The position numbers were made by a program, and so were the translations under genes. Source: Streptomyces sp. NBC_01750 (GTDB lineage: Bacteria; Actinomycetota; Actinomycetes; Streptomycetales; Streptomycetaceae). Taken from it: DNA of 64,000 nt. The first letter of the stretch is position 1; every line of letters starts with the position of its first letter. The notes beneath the pieces are model-generated. The model was not told the DNA's origin, searched no databases, and worked only from the letters and a program-made list of their open reading frames with translations. Below are positions 1 through 8,078 of the stretch, piece by piece. The stretch spans positions 8,062,001 to 8,126,000 of the forward strand of contig NZ_CP109137.1 in assembly GCF_035918095.1 (NCBI RefSeq), in the 5' to 3' direction.

Positions 1-480
1 GGTGCCTGCGGCGGTGCGCAGCCGGCGGCTCATCCTTCCGGCGGTCAGTACGCCGAGCGGCAGCACCACCGCGGTGGTGATCACACTGGCCCAGGCAATG
101 CTGGTATCAAGGGCGCTGATGTCCCGCATGGTGGTGCTCATGTCGACGCGTACGGACAGCACTCGGCCACCGGCCGGGCGGGCGGCCCACATGGCGGGCC
201 CGTCCTGTGCCGTGGTGAACTCCGTTCCCCGGCGGCCCTTCGCGACCAGTCCCCGCAAGTCGCCGGGCAGGCCGGGCGCGTCGAGTGCGGCACCTGTGCC
301 CTGCACCGCTCCGGTGCGGGCGTAGGTGACGGCCGCCCGGTCGAGGGTGGTACGGGCGCTGTCGCGGGCCTGGGAGAGTTCACGGTCGCGTGAGGCGTGA
401 TGGACCAGTACACCGACGGCTGCGGTGACGGCGCAGATGGCCGCGGCGACCAGGGCGGCGATCCGCCATCGCAGTGCCAT
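1..480 (-). CDS. Sensor histidine kinase, N-terminal part (CseC-like)
   Basis: The gene runs off the left edge, so only about 160 N-terminal residues are visible. The ATG at 480 follows the stop of the upstream response regulator by one base, so the pair is translationally coupled. The visible part has a short cytoplasmic start, a hydrophobic helix (about residues 6-26), an extracytoplasmic stretch of about 100 residues and a second hydrophobic helix near residues 130-150, followed by an Arg-rich turn. That is the usual topology of a membrane sensor kinase; HAMP, dimerisation and ATPase domains would lie outside the window. Its role as partner of the neighbouring regulator is inferred from position. 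The lipoprotein / regulator / kinase order matches cseA-cseB-cseC. Confidence 0.8.
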   Translation of the reverse strand, partial: MALRWRIAALVAAAICAVTAAVGVLVHHASRDRELSQARDSARTTLDRAAVTYARTGAVQGTGAALDAPGLPGDLRGLVAKGRRGTEFTTAQDGPAMWAARPAGGRVLSVRVDMSTTMRDISALDTSIAWASVITTAVVLPLGVLTAGRMSRRLRTAAGT

Positions 481-481
481 G

Positions 482-1225
482 TCAGCGTCGCAGTTTGTAG
501 CCGAAGCCGCGGACCGTTTCGATCCGTTCGGCGCCGATCTTCGCCCGCAGGCGCTGTACATGGAGGTCGACCACGCGGGTGTCGCCGTGCCAGGCGTGGT
601 CCCAGACCCGGCTGAGCAGCGTACGGCGCTCCAGGACAACTCCTGGCGATGCCGCGAATTCGAGGAGCATCCGCAGCTCGGTCGGGGTCAGGGCGAGCGC
701 CTGCCCCGCGCGCGACACCTCCATCCCGCGGGTGTCGATGGTCAGATCCCCGAAGACCAGCGTGCTCGTGCCGTCCGTGCGCTCGTGGCCAGGGCCGGCG
801 GGCGGGGTGAAGGAGGCGCGGCGCAGCAGTGAGCGGATCCGCGCGACGAGAACGGCGCTCTCGCAGGGCTTGACGACATAGTCGTCGGCGCCCGCCTCCA
901 GCCCTGACACGACGTCGAGTGTGTCACCGCGGGCGGACATCATCAGGATCGGTGCGAGGCTCAGTTCGCGGATTCTGCGGCACAGCCCGATCCCGTCGAG
1001 TTCGGGCAGCATCACATCGAGCAGCAGCAGGTCCGGGCGCCTTTCCCGGAATATCTCCAGGCCGGTGAGGCCGTCGCCCGCGGTGGAGACGGTGAAGCCG
1101 TAGCGCTCCAGCAGCATGCGCAGGGTGTTGCGGATCACCTCGTCGTCCTCTACGAGCAGCAGATGCGCCTCGGCCGCGGAGCCGGTCGGAACGAAGGAGG
1201 GTGTCGTCGGCGGTATCGGGGTCAT
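482..1225 (-). CDS. OmpR/PhoB-family response regulator (CseB-like)
   Basis: A 247-residue two-component regulator. The receiver domain (about residues 20-130) has the acidic pair in LLLVEDDEV, the phosphoacceptor Asp70 in LLLLDVMLP and Lys119 in DDYVVKP. A winged-helix domain of OmpR type follows (about 145-247), ending ETVRGFGYKLRR. The open frame continues far upstream, but the ATG at 1225 overlaps the stop of the upstream lipoprotein gene by four bases (ATGA) and fits the family length. The sequence strongly recalls Streptomyces CseB, which controls the cell-envelope stress sigma factor SigE. No sigE gene is beside it here, so its target is unknown. Confidence 0.9.
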   Translation of the reverse strand: MTPIPPTTPSFVPTGSAAEAHLLLVEDDEVIRNTLRMLLERYGFTVSTAGDGLTGLEIFRERRPDLLLLDVMLPELDGIGLCRRIRELSLAPILMMSARGDTLDVVSGLEAGADDYVVKPCESAVLVARIRSLLRRASFTPPAGPGHERTDGTSTLVFGDLTIDTRGMEVSRAGQALALTPTELRMLLEFAASPGVVLERRTLLSRVWDHAWHGDTRVVDLHVQRLRAKIGAERIETVRGFGYKLRR

Positions 1226-2043
1226 CGGGGTGTCCTCGTCTGCGGGCTCGTGGTCTGCAGGCTCATGGACGAATCCGAATTTGAACCCGAATCTGTGCCC
1301 GTGTCCGAACCAGTGCCCGTGCCCGTGCCCGTGTCCGAACCAGTGCCCGTGGCTGGGGCCCGGCCCGGGGCCGTTGCCGCCGGGTCGCCGGCCCGGTCCT
1401 GCGGGACGCCCGCCGTCATCACCGCGCCGTTCCACCGGTATCGGGTGGTGAACCTGCCGTCGTCGCCGGTCGACGCGAGCACCAGGTCGTGGCCGAACGT
1501 TTCGCCGGTGAGCCCCAGCGGCCCCCAGCTGATGAGCACAGGCCGCACCGTGCCGCCCAGGGTCCAGTAGACCTGAATCAGTGTCAGCCCGGCCGACTCC
1601 TCGTCCAGCGCTACCACCAGCTCGTCCCGGCCGTCCCCGGTCAGGTCCCGGTAGACGGGGTTGCGCAGACCGCAGCGGGAGCCGGGGCAGTCCTTCATCG
1701 CGGCCCGTACCAACTGCGGCGCATTGGGGTCCTTCTCCAGCAGCTCCTTCACCGCCACCTTCCTGAGCCCGCCCGCGGGCACGGTGATGCCGTCGACGGC
1801 CAGGTACCGCTTGTACGGGGGGCTGGTCTCGCCTGCCGCGGGCGGGGACGGTGGGGCGTACTGCGGCCACAGCGGTTGCGCGCTGATGGGCGGCGAGAGG
1901 CTGGGCGCCACGCCTCCGTCCCGTGCGCCGGTCTCCGACGCGCAGCCGGCGACCCCGGACAGGGCCGCACCGGCGACGAGGGCGGCGAGGAAGGGCCGCC
2001 TGCGGTGAAGGGGGCCGGTGTGGGGGAAGCGACGCATAGGCAC
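1222..2043 (-). CDS. CseA-like lipoprotein
   Basis: A 273-residue exported lipoprotein, first gene of a three-gene operon with the regulator and kinase. After an Arg-rich start it has a hydrophobic segment ending in the lipobox LSGVAGC, so the mature N-terminus is probably a lipidated Cys. The mid part carries an RDLTGDGRDELVV stretch typical of secreted FG-GAP/VCBS-like or CseA-type proteins. The last 50 residues are a low-complexity Thr-Gly-Ser-Asp tail encoded by a 30-bp tandem repeat. The start is taken as GTG 2043; ATG 2037 is equally possible. CseA is known to modulate SigE signalling; a similar role here is inference. Confidence 0.75.
   Translation of the reverse strand: MPMRRFPHTGPLHRRRPFLAALVAGAALSGVAGCASETGARDGGVAPSLSPPISAQPLWPQYAPPSPPAAGETSPPYKRYLAVDGITVPAGGLRKVAVKELLEKDPNAPQLVRAAMKDCPGSRCGLRNPVYRDLTGDGRDELVVALDEESAGLTLIQVYWTLGGTVRPVLISWGPLGLTGETFGHDLVLASTGDDGRFTTRYRWNGAVMTAGVPQDRAGDPAATAPGRAPATGTGSDTGTGTGTGSDTGTDSGSNSDSSMSLQTTSPQTRTPR
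1295..1351. repeat. 30-bp tandem repeat in the lipoprotein tail
   Basis: The block GTGTCCGAACCAGTGCCCGT occurs at 1301 and again at 1331, with shorter GTGCCC units around it. It encodes the Thr-Gly/Ser-Asp tail of the lipoprotein. The period is a multiple of three, so changes in copy number would keep the frame. Confidence 0.75.
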
Positions 2044-2101
2044 AACAGCGTACCGGCGGTTGTACGAGGGGGTGGTGCGGGCTCGTCACCGCCGAGGGGA
2101 G

Positions 2102-2138
2102 CCGGCCGCGGTCCTGTGCCTTCGGCCGACGCGGCCGG
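2102..2138 (-). terminator. Possible terminator hairpin after the NAD-kinase-like gene
   Basis: CCGGCCGCG and CGCGGCCGG pair perfectly across a 19-nt loop, starting about 19 nt past the stop at 2157. There is no U-tract, as is common in Streptomyces. The long loop lowers confidence. Confidence 0.45.
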
Positions 2139-2156
2139 GTGCGCCGCCCAGTGGGG

Positions 2157-3056
2157 TCAGTCGATCAGCCGAAGTGCGGTGCCCGCGATGCCGAAGCGGA
2201 CCGTCTGGCCCCAGGTGAGCTCCAGCGCGTCGGTCTCGATCCCGTCGCCGAACGCGACCAGCCGGTCCGACTCGACCGTCAGCCGGAGCCGTTCCGCGGG
2301 TGCCAGTACCCCTTCCACGAGTGAGGTGCCGGTGGCGGGCGACGGCCAGGCCTCCCGTACGAACCAGATCAGTTGAGGGTCGGCGGGTCCGGGCAGCGGC
2401 AGGCCACTGCCGCGTTGCTGCCACACGGAGCGCAGCCAGCCGGTGGAGCCGGTGCCGGTGCCGACCAGGACTCCGGAGGAGGCCTGGGGTTCGGTGCGGA
2501 CGGCTTCCGCGCCGGTGCTCAGCCGGTAGCGGGCGGTCTGGTGGCCGGGCGGGCCGAGGTAGATCTCGTTGAGGGCGAGCAGCCGCTGGGTGTCGTCGGC
2601 GACCGCCTCCACCATGGTGAGTTCGTCGACGGCGCCTGTGCCGGAGGCGGCCGCCGGGAGCAGTTTGACCGCGTCGGCCGCCCGATGGCGTACCAGCACA
2701 CCCGGGTTGCGGCCGGGATCGGTATCGATCCCCACCACCGGCTGACCGGACAGATACTTGGCGGTGTTGGCCACCAGACCGTCCTGGCCCACCACGACCA
2801 CCACGTCTTCGGGGCCGAAGAGAAAGCGGTCGAGGTCCGTGCGTTCCACCCGGGTCTGCCGCCATGCCAGCGGCACCGCCGCCGCCACATCGGCGAGCGC
2901 CCGCCGCGCACGGTGATGCCGCTCGGTCACCGCCTGGATGCTCCGGCCGCGCGAGGAGAGGAAGAAGTCGGCCTGGCCATGGGTGCCGTGCCGGGCGAGC
3001 AACTCCTCGTACTCGGTGGCGCGGTGCACCAGCACCGCCCGTGGCGCGAGACTCAT
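2157..3056 (-). CDS. NAD-kinase-like protein (NADK/DAG-kinase fold)
   Basis: A 299-residue protein whose start overlaps the stop of the SPFH gene by four bases. It has the nucleotide-binding loop of the NAD kinase superfamily, but as VVGQDGLVANTAKYL instead of the usual GGDGT, followed by VVGIDTDPG and the conserved LNEIYLG, then GVLVGTGTGSTGW, which matches the NADK glycine-rich loop ending in STGW. NAD kinases phosphorylate NAD to NADP. With Gln in place of a motif glycine the substrate may differ. Coupling with an SPFH membrane-scaffold protein suggests a dedicated role at the membrane and not the housekeeping enzyme; that is inference. Confidence 0.7.
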   Translation of the reverse strand: MSLAPRAVLVHRATEYEELLARHGTHGQADFFLSSRGRSIQAVTERHHRARRALADVAAAVPLAWRQTRVERTDLDRFLFGPEDVVVVVGQDGLVANTAKYLSGQPVVGIDTDPGRNPGVLVRHRAADAVKLLPAAASGTGAVDELTMVEAVADDTQRLLALNEIYLGPPGHQTARYRLSTGAEAVRTEPQASSGVLVGTGTGSTGWLRSVWQQRGSGLPLPGPADPQLIWFVREAWPSPATGTSLVEGVLAPAERLRLTVESDRLVAFGDGIETDALELTWGQTVRFGIAGTALRLID

Positions 3057-4063
3057 CTCTGCTCCCCGTCGGCCCGGCCGAGCTTGGCCAGCAGGCCGGT
3101 GAGGACATCGGGGGAGAGGGTGAGGCTGTCGATGCGCGGCAGGTTCTCGGCGGCACGGGTCGCGGCCAGCGCGTGCAGAGTGGCGGCGTCCACCTCGCCG
3201 TGCACCCGTAGCCAGGCGGCCTGTGCCTGAGCCCGCGCCTGCCCGACCTCGCGTGCCGCCTCGGCCTCGGCCTTGGCCAGCCGTACCGTGCGCGCGGCCT
3301 CAGCCTCGGCCCTTACGGCGTCCGCCGCGGCGTTCTCCTCGGCCTCGCGGCGGGCGTTGGTGCCGTGCTGCTCGACCAACTGCTCCTCACGGCGGGCCAG
3401 TTCGATCCGGCTCGCCAGTTCGTTCTCGGCGATCGCGCGTTCACGCTCCACGGCGACGGCCCGGCGCTCGTACGTCGCCCGGTCCGACTCCTGCTGGATC
3501 TGTTCGCGCGCGGGGGTGCGCAGCGCCCGCTCCACCTCCGGTTCGGGACGGAGAGCGACCACGCGTACGGCGACTACGGTGATGCCGGTGGCGGGCAGCC
3601 GGGGCTCCGCGGCCAGACCGTCGGTGATCCGCTCGAGGACCGCCGCGACGCCGTCGACAAGGGCTGCCGCCAGCGGCGTACGCGCCAGGACGTCCAGCGC
3701 GTGCTGCTGCGCGGTCTCGGTGAGCAGGGTGGACAGCTGCTCCAGCGGGGCGCCACGCCAGACGCCGGTGTCCGGGTCGATCGAGAAGTCCAGCCGGGCG
3801 GCGGCGGTGGCCGGTTCGCTGATCCGGTAGGTCACCGTCGCCTGCACGGTGACGTCCTGGAAGTCGGAGGTGCGGGCGTGGAACGCCATGGCCAGTTCCC
3901 GGTCGTCGACCGGGATTTCGGAGAGCGCGGCGGTCAGCGCACGGAACCAGAAGCTCAGCCCCGGCCCGTCGTGTACGAGCCGCCCGCGCCGGAAGTGGCG
4001 CACATGGGCGGTGGGTGCGGTACGGAGATGGCGCCATCCCAGGCGCCTGATGATGTCGGCCAT
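3053..4063 (-). CDS. SPFH/Band 7 (prohibitin/flotillin-like) protein
   Basis: A 336-residue protein. Residues about 25-190 form the SPFH domain (VHDGPGLSFWF, then DVTVQATVTYRIS and a regularly spaced PATGITVVAVRVVAL strand). Residues about 190-300 are a long Ala/Glu/Arg-rich coiled coil that probably drives oligomerisation. I see no strong N-terminal membrane helix, so membrane contact may be peripheral. It is the first gene of a two-gene operon with the NAD-kinase-like gene. The start at 4063 has AGGGAGG just upstream. SPFH proteins organise membrane microdomains; the client of this one is unknown. Confidence 0.85.
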   Translation of the reverse strand: MADIIRRLGWRHLRTAPTAHVRHFRRGRLVHDGPGLSFWFRALTAALSEIPVDDRELAMAFHARTSDFQDVTVQATVTYRISEPATAAARLDFSIDPDTGVWRGAPLEQLSTLLTETAQQHALDVLARTPLAAALVDGVAAVLERITDGLAAEPRLPATGITVVAVRVVALRPEPEVERALRTPAREQIQQESDRATYERRAVAVERERAIAENELASRIELARREEQLVEQHGTNARREAEENAAADAVRAEAEAARTVRLAKAEAEAAREVGQARAQAQAAWLRVHGEVDAATLHALAATRAAENLPRIDSLTLSPDVLTGLLAKLGRADGEQR

Positions 4064-4080
4064 GAAAGCCTCCCTCTTTT

Positions 4081-4126
4081 TCGTCAGTCAGACGATATGA
4101 GGCAGGGGTCGTTATCGTCAAGACGA
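4081..4126 (-). promoter_or_regulatory. SPFH-operon promoter with two inverted-repeat operators
   Basis: Reading the minus strand, TTGACG (4121-4116) and TATCGT (4097-4092) form -35 and -10 boxes 18 bp apart. Each overlaps a TCGTC/GACGA inverted repeat: TCGTC-AA-GACGA at 4115-4126 over the -35, and TCGTC-AGTCA-GACGA at 4081-4095 over the -10. This looks like a repressor-controlled promoter for the SPFH/NAD-kinase-like pair. The regulator is not identifiable from the window. Confidence 0.6.
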
Positions 4127-4150
4127 CGAAATGGGACGGGTGTCCGGGAC

Positions 4151-4190
4151 GGCTCGGGGGCGGCGCGCATCCGCGAACCGCCCCCGAGCC
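4151..4190 (-). terminator. Strong terminator hairpin after the SGNH hydrolase gene
   Basis: GGCTCGGGGGCGG and CCGCCCCCGAGCC pair over 13 bp with no mismatch. The 14-nt loop itself contains CGCG...CGCG. It starts 20 nt past the stop at 4210. There is no U-tract. Confidence 0.8.
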
Positions 4191-4209
4191 TCCCCCTCGT
4201 GCGAGACCG

Positions 4210-6024
4210 TCAGCTCACCGTCACAGCATCCGCGGCCTCGCTCAGCACCTGCCGGCCGTCCTGGCCGGTCAGCACCAAGCGGGGCAGGAAGGGGCCTTCC
4301 CGGTCGAACGTATGGGAGACGGTTGCCTCACCGGTCTCCTGCTGTGTGCCGTCACCGAAGTACCAGCGATAGCTGTATCCGGCCGGAGGCTCCTTCCCGT
4401 CGATGGTCGCGCTCAGACGGACCGGGCTCCCGGTGTGCCCGTTCCTCGGCGCGTCCAGCAGCGCGTGCGGGCCGCCGTCCGGGAGGTGGAACCACTGGCG
4501 CAGAAGCGGGTTGAGGAGGAACGCGTCGGCGTACTGGCGGGCGCCGTCGACGTCCGGGTGGGCGACGGCCGCGGTCAGACACTGCGCCGGAGTCTGGCTG
4601 AGCTCCGGGCAGGCCCGCGTGCGCAGCGGGAACGCGGGGTCGGAGGACGGAGTGCCCCAGACTTTGGAGTGAGGGGCGAGTACGGCATTGTCCCGGGAGA
4701 ACAGGCCGTCCGCGGCAACCGCGTACGGGCCGTCGGAGGAGGCGGCGTTCGCCGCCGCGGCCGCCTGCCGGTACGCGTCATTGGCCAGTTGGGTGTACTG
4801 CTCATAGCGCCCGGCCACGCCGCCGAGCGCGCTCGTGCAGGCGGCGAGGCGGGCTCCGGCAACTCCCGGTGTCATACAGGTCTTCACCGGGACCGGCGAA
4901 CTGCTGCGGCTGAGCGCGTAGTAGAAGTCGGCCACGAGCACCTTGGGCCGGCCGGGCAGCGAATGCGCCTTCTCGATCGCCGCCTGCATTCCGCGGCCAC
5001 CGTAGCCGACCTTGGCGCCACTGAAGTACGGCACGTCCTTGGCCGGATTCTCGGCTGCCGCGCCGATGCCCGAGCACTCGCGCCGCACGGCCTCGGGCAG
5101 CTTCTTCGAGCCGGGCGTGATGCCGACGCCGATGCCGAGGAACGGGTCGAGGTCGTTGATGCACCCGTTGACGACGACCAGATCGAGCCCGTATCCGCCC
5201 GCCCGTGCCTGCGCGCCCGCCTGCTCCAACTGGCAGAACACATCCGGCATTTGCTGAGTGACCTCGCCGAACTCCATTTCCCCGTCGCCGTCCGGGTCCT
5301 GCTTCTCCTGCATCCGCAGGCAGGCGGCGTCGTCATTGTCCGCGGGCAGCTCGGGTGCGTCGAGGACCGCGCCGGATATCGAGTAGTCCATGTGCTGATG
5401 GCCCCGGCCTGTCTGACGGCCGAGCAGCTCGCCCGTCAGATAGGGGAACTTCTGGTCGTGGTCCAGACCCTGCCCCCACACGACGGAGTCGCCGACGGAT
5501 GCCACGCGCACCGGGTCGCAGCCCCGCCTGACGGTGTCCCGCCAGACCTTTCCGTACGGGCCCGGCTCCCGCCCTGCCGACGAGGGGAGCACACGCGCGT
5601 CGAACTGCAGCGCCGTGCTCGCCGCCCCTACCCGGTCGAACGGGATGGTGAACTCGGCCACGGACACCTTCGCGTCCATGACGGTCTCTCCGCCCGCCAG
5701 CTGCTCCTCCCCGGCCCGCACCCGCCACTCCAGGGTGGCGCCGGCCTTCGCCGCGGCGGGGTCGTACATCTGCACCCGGCCACGGACCGGACCGCTGCAC
5801 ACCGGATTCGGCGTCAGATCCACGTCGAGGACAAGGGGGTACGCGGATCCCGGCAAAGCGGCTGTCTGCGCCACGGCGGGGTGCCCGCCGAGGAACTGGC
5901 CGAGCAGCACTGCCGCCGCGGCCGCCGCGGCAGCGGAGCGGGCCGTCCCCGGCCCGCGTGGAGCGGATCCCCTGCCGCTGCCCCTACGCCTTCGCGCCAT
6001 TCGCCGCAACCACGTATCTCTCAC
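4210..6024 (-). CDS. Secreted SGNH/GDSL hydrolase with PKD domain
   Basis: A 604-residue exported hydrolase. GTG 6024 is chosen because AGGGG lies 8 nt upstream; ATG 6000 lacks a ribosome site. The N-terminus has a long Arg-rich n-region, an Ala-rich core and a cut after HPAVAQ. The catalytic block ASVGDSVVWGQG carries the nucleophilic Ser of the GDS motif, VVNGCINDLDP supplies the Asn block, and AHPDVDGARQYAD near the C-terminus fits the His of the last block. The final 80 residues, with YRWYFGDGTQQ and a following SHTFDREG, are a PKD-like domain. The substrate (an ester of lipid or polysaccharide) cannot be told from sequence. It ends in a strong hairpin. Confidence 0.85.
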   Translation of the reverse strand: MRDTWLRRMARRRRGSGRGSAPRGPGTARSAAAAAAAAVLLGQFLGGHPAVAQTAALPGSAYPLVLDVDLTPNPVCSGPVRGRVQMYDPAAAKAGATLEWRVRAGEEQLAGGETVMDAKVSVAEFTIPFDRVGAASTALQFDARVLPSSAGREPGPYGKVWRDTVRRGCDPVRVASVGDSVVWGQGLDHDQKFPYLTGELLGRQTGRGHQHMDYSISGAVLDAPELPADNDDAACLRMQEKQDPDGDGEMEFGEVTQQMPDVFCQLEQAGAQARAGGYGLDLVVVNGCINDLDPFLGIGVGITPGSKKLPEAVRRECSGIGAAAENPAKDVPYFSGAKVGYGGRGMQAAIEKAHSLPGRPKVLVADFYYALSRSSSPVPVKTCMTPGVAGARLAACTSALGGVAGRYEQYTQLANDAYRQAAAAANAASSDGPYAVAADGLFSRDNAVLAPHSKVWGTPSSDPAFPLRTRACPELSQTPAQCLTAAVAHPDVDGARQYADAFLLNPLLRQWFHLPDGGPHALLDAPRNGHTGSPVRLSATIDGKEPPAGYSYRWYFGDGTQQETGEATVSHTFDREGPFLPRLVLTGQDGRQVLSEAADAVTVS

Positions 6025-6217
6025 GCCAACGCCCCTGTTTCCGCTGCTTGTTCGGTCCGTGCGGAGTCGGCCGACCCCCGCATCAGAAGGGATCATGGCA
6101 GGCGGGAACGGTCGTGCGACGCGCACAGGGGAGTATGCGCAGTGAGACTGGTCACTTACCCACCGTTACCTCGTGCCGGCTCGGGTGCGTGGTGTGGTTG
6201 CTTGGGTCGGTTCGAAT

Positions 6218-6649
6218 TCAGCCGGTGAAGCGCCGCACATAGCGTCGCTGCCAAGGGGTTTCGACGGCGCGGGCGTCGTAGTGCCGGCGCACGAAGTCCA
6301 CCGCCCGGTCCGCCGGCACTCCGTCGAGGACGGCAAGGCAGGCCAGGGCTGTTCCGGTCCGGCCACGGCCGCCGCCGCAGGCGATCTCGACCCGTTCGAA
6401 AGCGGCACGGTCCCATGCCTCGCCGAGGGCGGCCTGAGCTTCCGCATGGCTGCCGGGCAGCCAGAAATCGGGCCAGCGCAGCCACCGGGTCTCCCACGGG
6501 ACCTCGGGAGGCCGCTTGCCCAGCAAGTACACGCCGTACGCGGGCGCCGGCCCTTCCGGAAGAGCACGCCGAAGGCCCCGGCCCCGGACCAGGCGGCCGG
6601 AAGGAAGCGGTAGAACGCCTACGTCGGAGGGGTTCCAGAGCTCGGTCAC
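6218..6649 (-). CDS. Small protein-tyrosine phosphatase
   Basis: A 143-residue cytoplasmic protein with the Cys-x5-Arg loop of protein-tyrosine/dual-specificity phosphatases: Cys91 to Arg97 in EIACGGGRGRTGTALA. The usual His before the Cys is Ala. A possible general acid lies in the WPDFWLPG segment (residues 59-66). It reads divergently from the MFS gene over a 155-bp gap full of repeated AATGGCCC boxes. The size fits the short actinomycete phosphatase family. Its substrate is unknown. Confidence 0.75.
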   Translation of the reverse strand: MTELWNPSDVGVLPLPSGRLVRGRGLRRALPEGPAPAYGVYLLGKRPPEVPWETRWLRWPDFWLPGSHAEAQAALGEAWDRAAFERVEIACGGGRGRTGTALACLAVLDGVPADRAVDFVRRHYDARAVETPWQRRYVRRFTG

Positions 6650-6694
6650 GCACCCACCCTGTTCGCTGTCGCGACGGACCGGACCCGGAAACCG

Positions 6695-6742
6695 AATGGC
6701 CCGGTCAATCGGAATCGAATTGGCCCGCTTGATGGGCCATTT
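6695..6742. promoter_or_regulatory. Repeated AATGGCCC boxes between the phosphatase and MFS genes
   Basis: AATGGCCC at 6695-6702, AATTGGCCC at 6718-6726 and the inverse GGGCCATTT at 6734-6742 form one direct and one inverted repeat, the latter with a 7-nt spacer. The cluster is about 60-110 bp upstream of the MFS start and in front of the phosphatase gene. It looks like an operator for a dimeric regulator shared by both genes. Confidence 0.5.
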
Positions 6743-6804
6743 GGGTCCCTAGGGTAAGGGACGGCGCGACCGGCAGGCAGGTCGGCCTTCACCCAAGGAG
6801 CCAC

Positions 6805-8031
6805 ATGTCTCTACGGATAGTGCCGCCGAGCGGGTCCCCGCGAATACTCGCCCTCGCCCAATTGGTCAACTCGCTGGGCGACGGTGCGTACTACGTCTGC
6901 TCCGCTCTCTACTTCTCCCGTGTCGTCGGTCTCTCCCCCGCTCAGATCGGACTGGGCCTCACCATCGCCTGGGCCATCGGCTCCGTCGGGGGCGTCCCCC
7001 TCGGCCACTTGGCCGACCGCCGCGGCCCCCGCTCCACCGCTGTGCTCCTGGCCCTGGCGACCGCCGCATCGGTCGCCTCCTTCCTCTTCGTTCGCTCCTT
7101 CGTACCGTTCCTGCTGGCCGCCTGCTGCTACGCAACGGCCCAGTGCGGCCTGGCCGCCGCCCGGCAGGCGCTGCTGGCAGGCCTGGTGGCCAAGGAGGAC
7201 CGCACTGAAGCGCTGGCCTACCTGCAGTCGACGCTCAACGCCGGCCTGGCCGTCGGAGCCGCAGCCGGCGGCGTCGCCCTGCACTTCGGCACCCGCGAGG
7301 CGTATCTCTCGGTCCTCGCCATGGACGCCGCGGCCTTCGCTCTGTGCGCGCTCGTCCCGCTGCGGCTGCCCACCGTACGGCCCCCGGCCCCGACCGCCGG
7401 CGACGGTCCCGGACTTGCCGTGCTCCGCGACCGCCCGTACGCGCTGGTCGCGTTCCTCAACATGGTCATGCTGCTGCGGATGCCGCTGATCAGCCTGGCC
7501 ATCCCGCTGTGGATCGTGGAACGGACCTCGGCGCCCGGCTGGAGCGTCTCCATGCTGCTCGTGCTCAACACCGGAGCAGTCATGCTCTTCCAGGTCCGCA
7601 CGGCCGCCGCGGTGACCGACCTGCCCAGCGCCACCCGCACGGTCCGGCGCGGCGGCGCGGTGATGCTCGCCTCCTGCGCCGTCTTCGCCCTCTCGGCAGC
7701 GGCGGGGGCACCCGCCTGGGTGGCCGTCGCCGTACTGCTGGCCGGAGCGGTACTCCAGGTCGTCGGCGAGATGATGCAGTCCGCCGGCGCCTGGCAGATC
7801 AGCTTCGACCTGGCCCCGGCCGGCCAACAAGGGCAGTACCAGGGCTTCTTCGGTACTGGCGTCTCCGTGGCCCGCATGCTCGGCCCACTGCTGCTGACCA
7901 CTCTGATCGTCAGCTGGGGCGTCCCCGGCTGGCTGCTGCTCGGCGCTCTGTTCCTGGCAGCCGGACTCGCCATGAGGCCCGCGGTGCGCTGGGCCGAGAA
8001 GTCCGACGCCAGGTTTGTGTGCGCCGGTTGA
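6805..8031 (+). CDS. MFS transporter, probable drug/solute exporter
   Basis: A 408-residue membrane protein with about 12 hydrophobic helices. The loop between helices 2 and 3 carries GHLADRRGPRSTA, the DxxxRRG-type signature of the major facilitator superfamily. The start ATG at 6805 follows AAGGAG. The set of helices and lack of other domains fit a proton-driven exporter of the actinomycete drug/metabolite class. It stands alone, divergent from a tyrosine phosphatase and convergent with the amidase gene. The substrate is unknown. Confidence 0.85.
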   Translation: MSLRIVPPSGSPRILALAQLVNSLGDGAYYVCSALYFSRVVGLSPAQIGLGLTIAWAIGSVGGVPLGHLADRRGPRSTAVLLALATAASVASFLFVRSFVPFLLAACCYATAQCGLAAARQALLAGLVAKEDRTEALAYLQSTLNAGLAVGAAAGGVALHFGTREAYLSVLAMDAAAFALCALVPLRLPTVRPPAPTAGDGPGLAVLRDRPYALVAFLNMVMLLRMPLISLAIPLWIVERTSAPGWSVSMLLVLNTGAVMLFQVRTAAAVTDLPSATRTVRRGGAVMLASCAVFALSAAAGAPAWVAVAVLLAGAVLQVVGEMMQSAGAWQISFDLAPAGQQGQYQGFFGTGVSVARMLGPLLLTTLIVSWGVPGWLLLGALFLAAGLAMRPAVRWAEKSDARFVCAG

Positions 8032-8078
8032 CGAGTCATAAGGCCGCATCGGCGTGGTCACAACGGCACACCGGCGCG

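Noticed and set aside
482..2089. A 535-codon open frame covering the response regulator and all of the lipoprotein gene
   Set aside because: The upstream part is an Arg/Pro/Gly-rich out-of-frame reading of the lipoprotein gene. The regulator has a coupled ATG at 1225 and family length from there.
6721..6739. TGGCCC-N7-GGGCCA as a terminator of the phosphatase gene
   Set aside because: It lies upstream of the phosphatase start, not after its end, and has further copies next to it, which fits an operator better.
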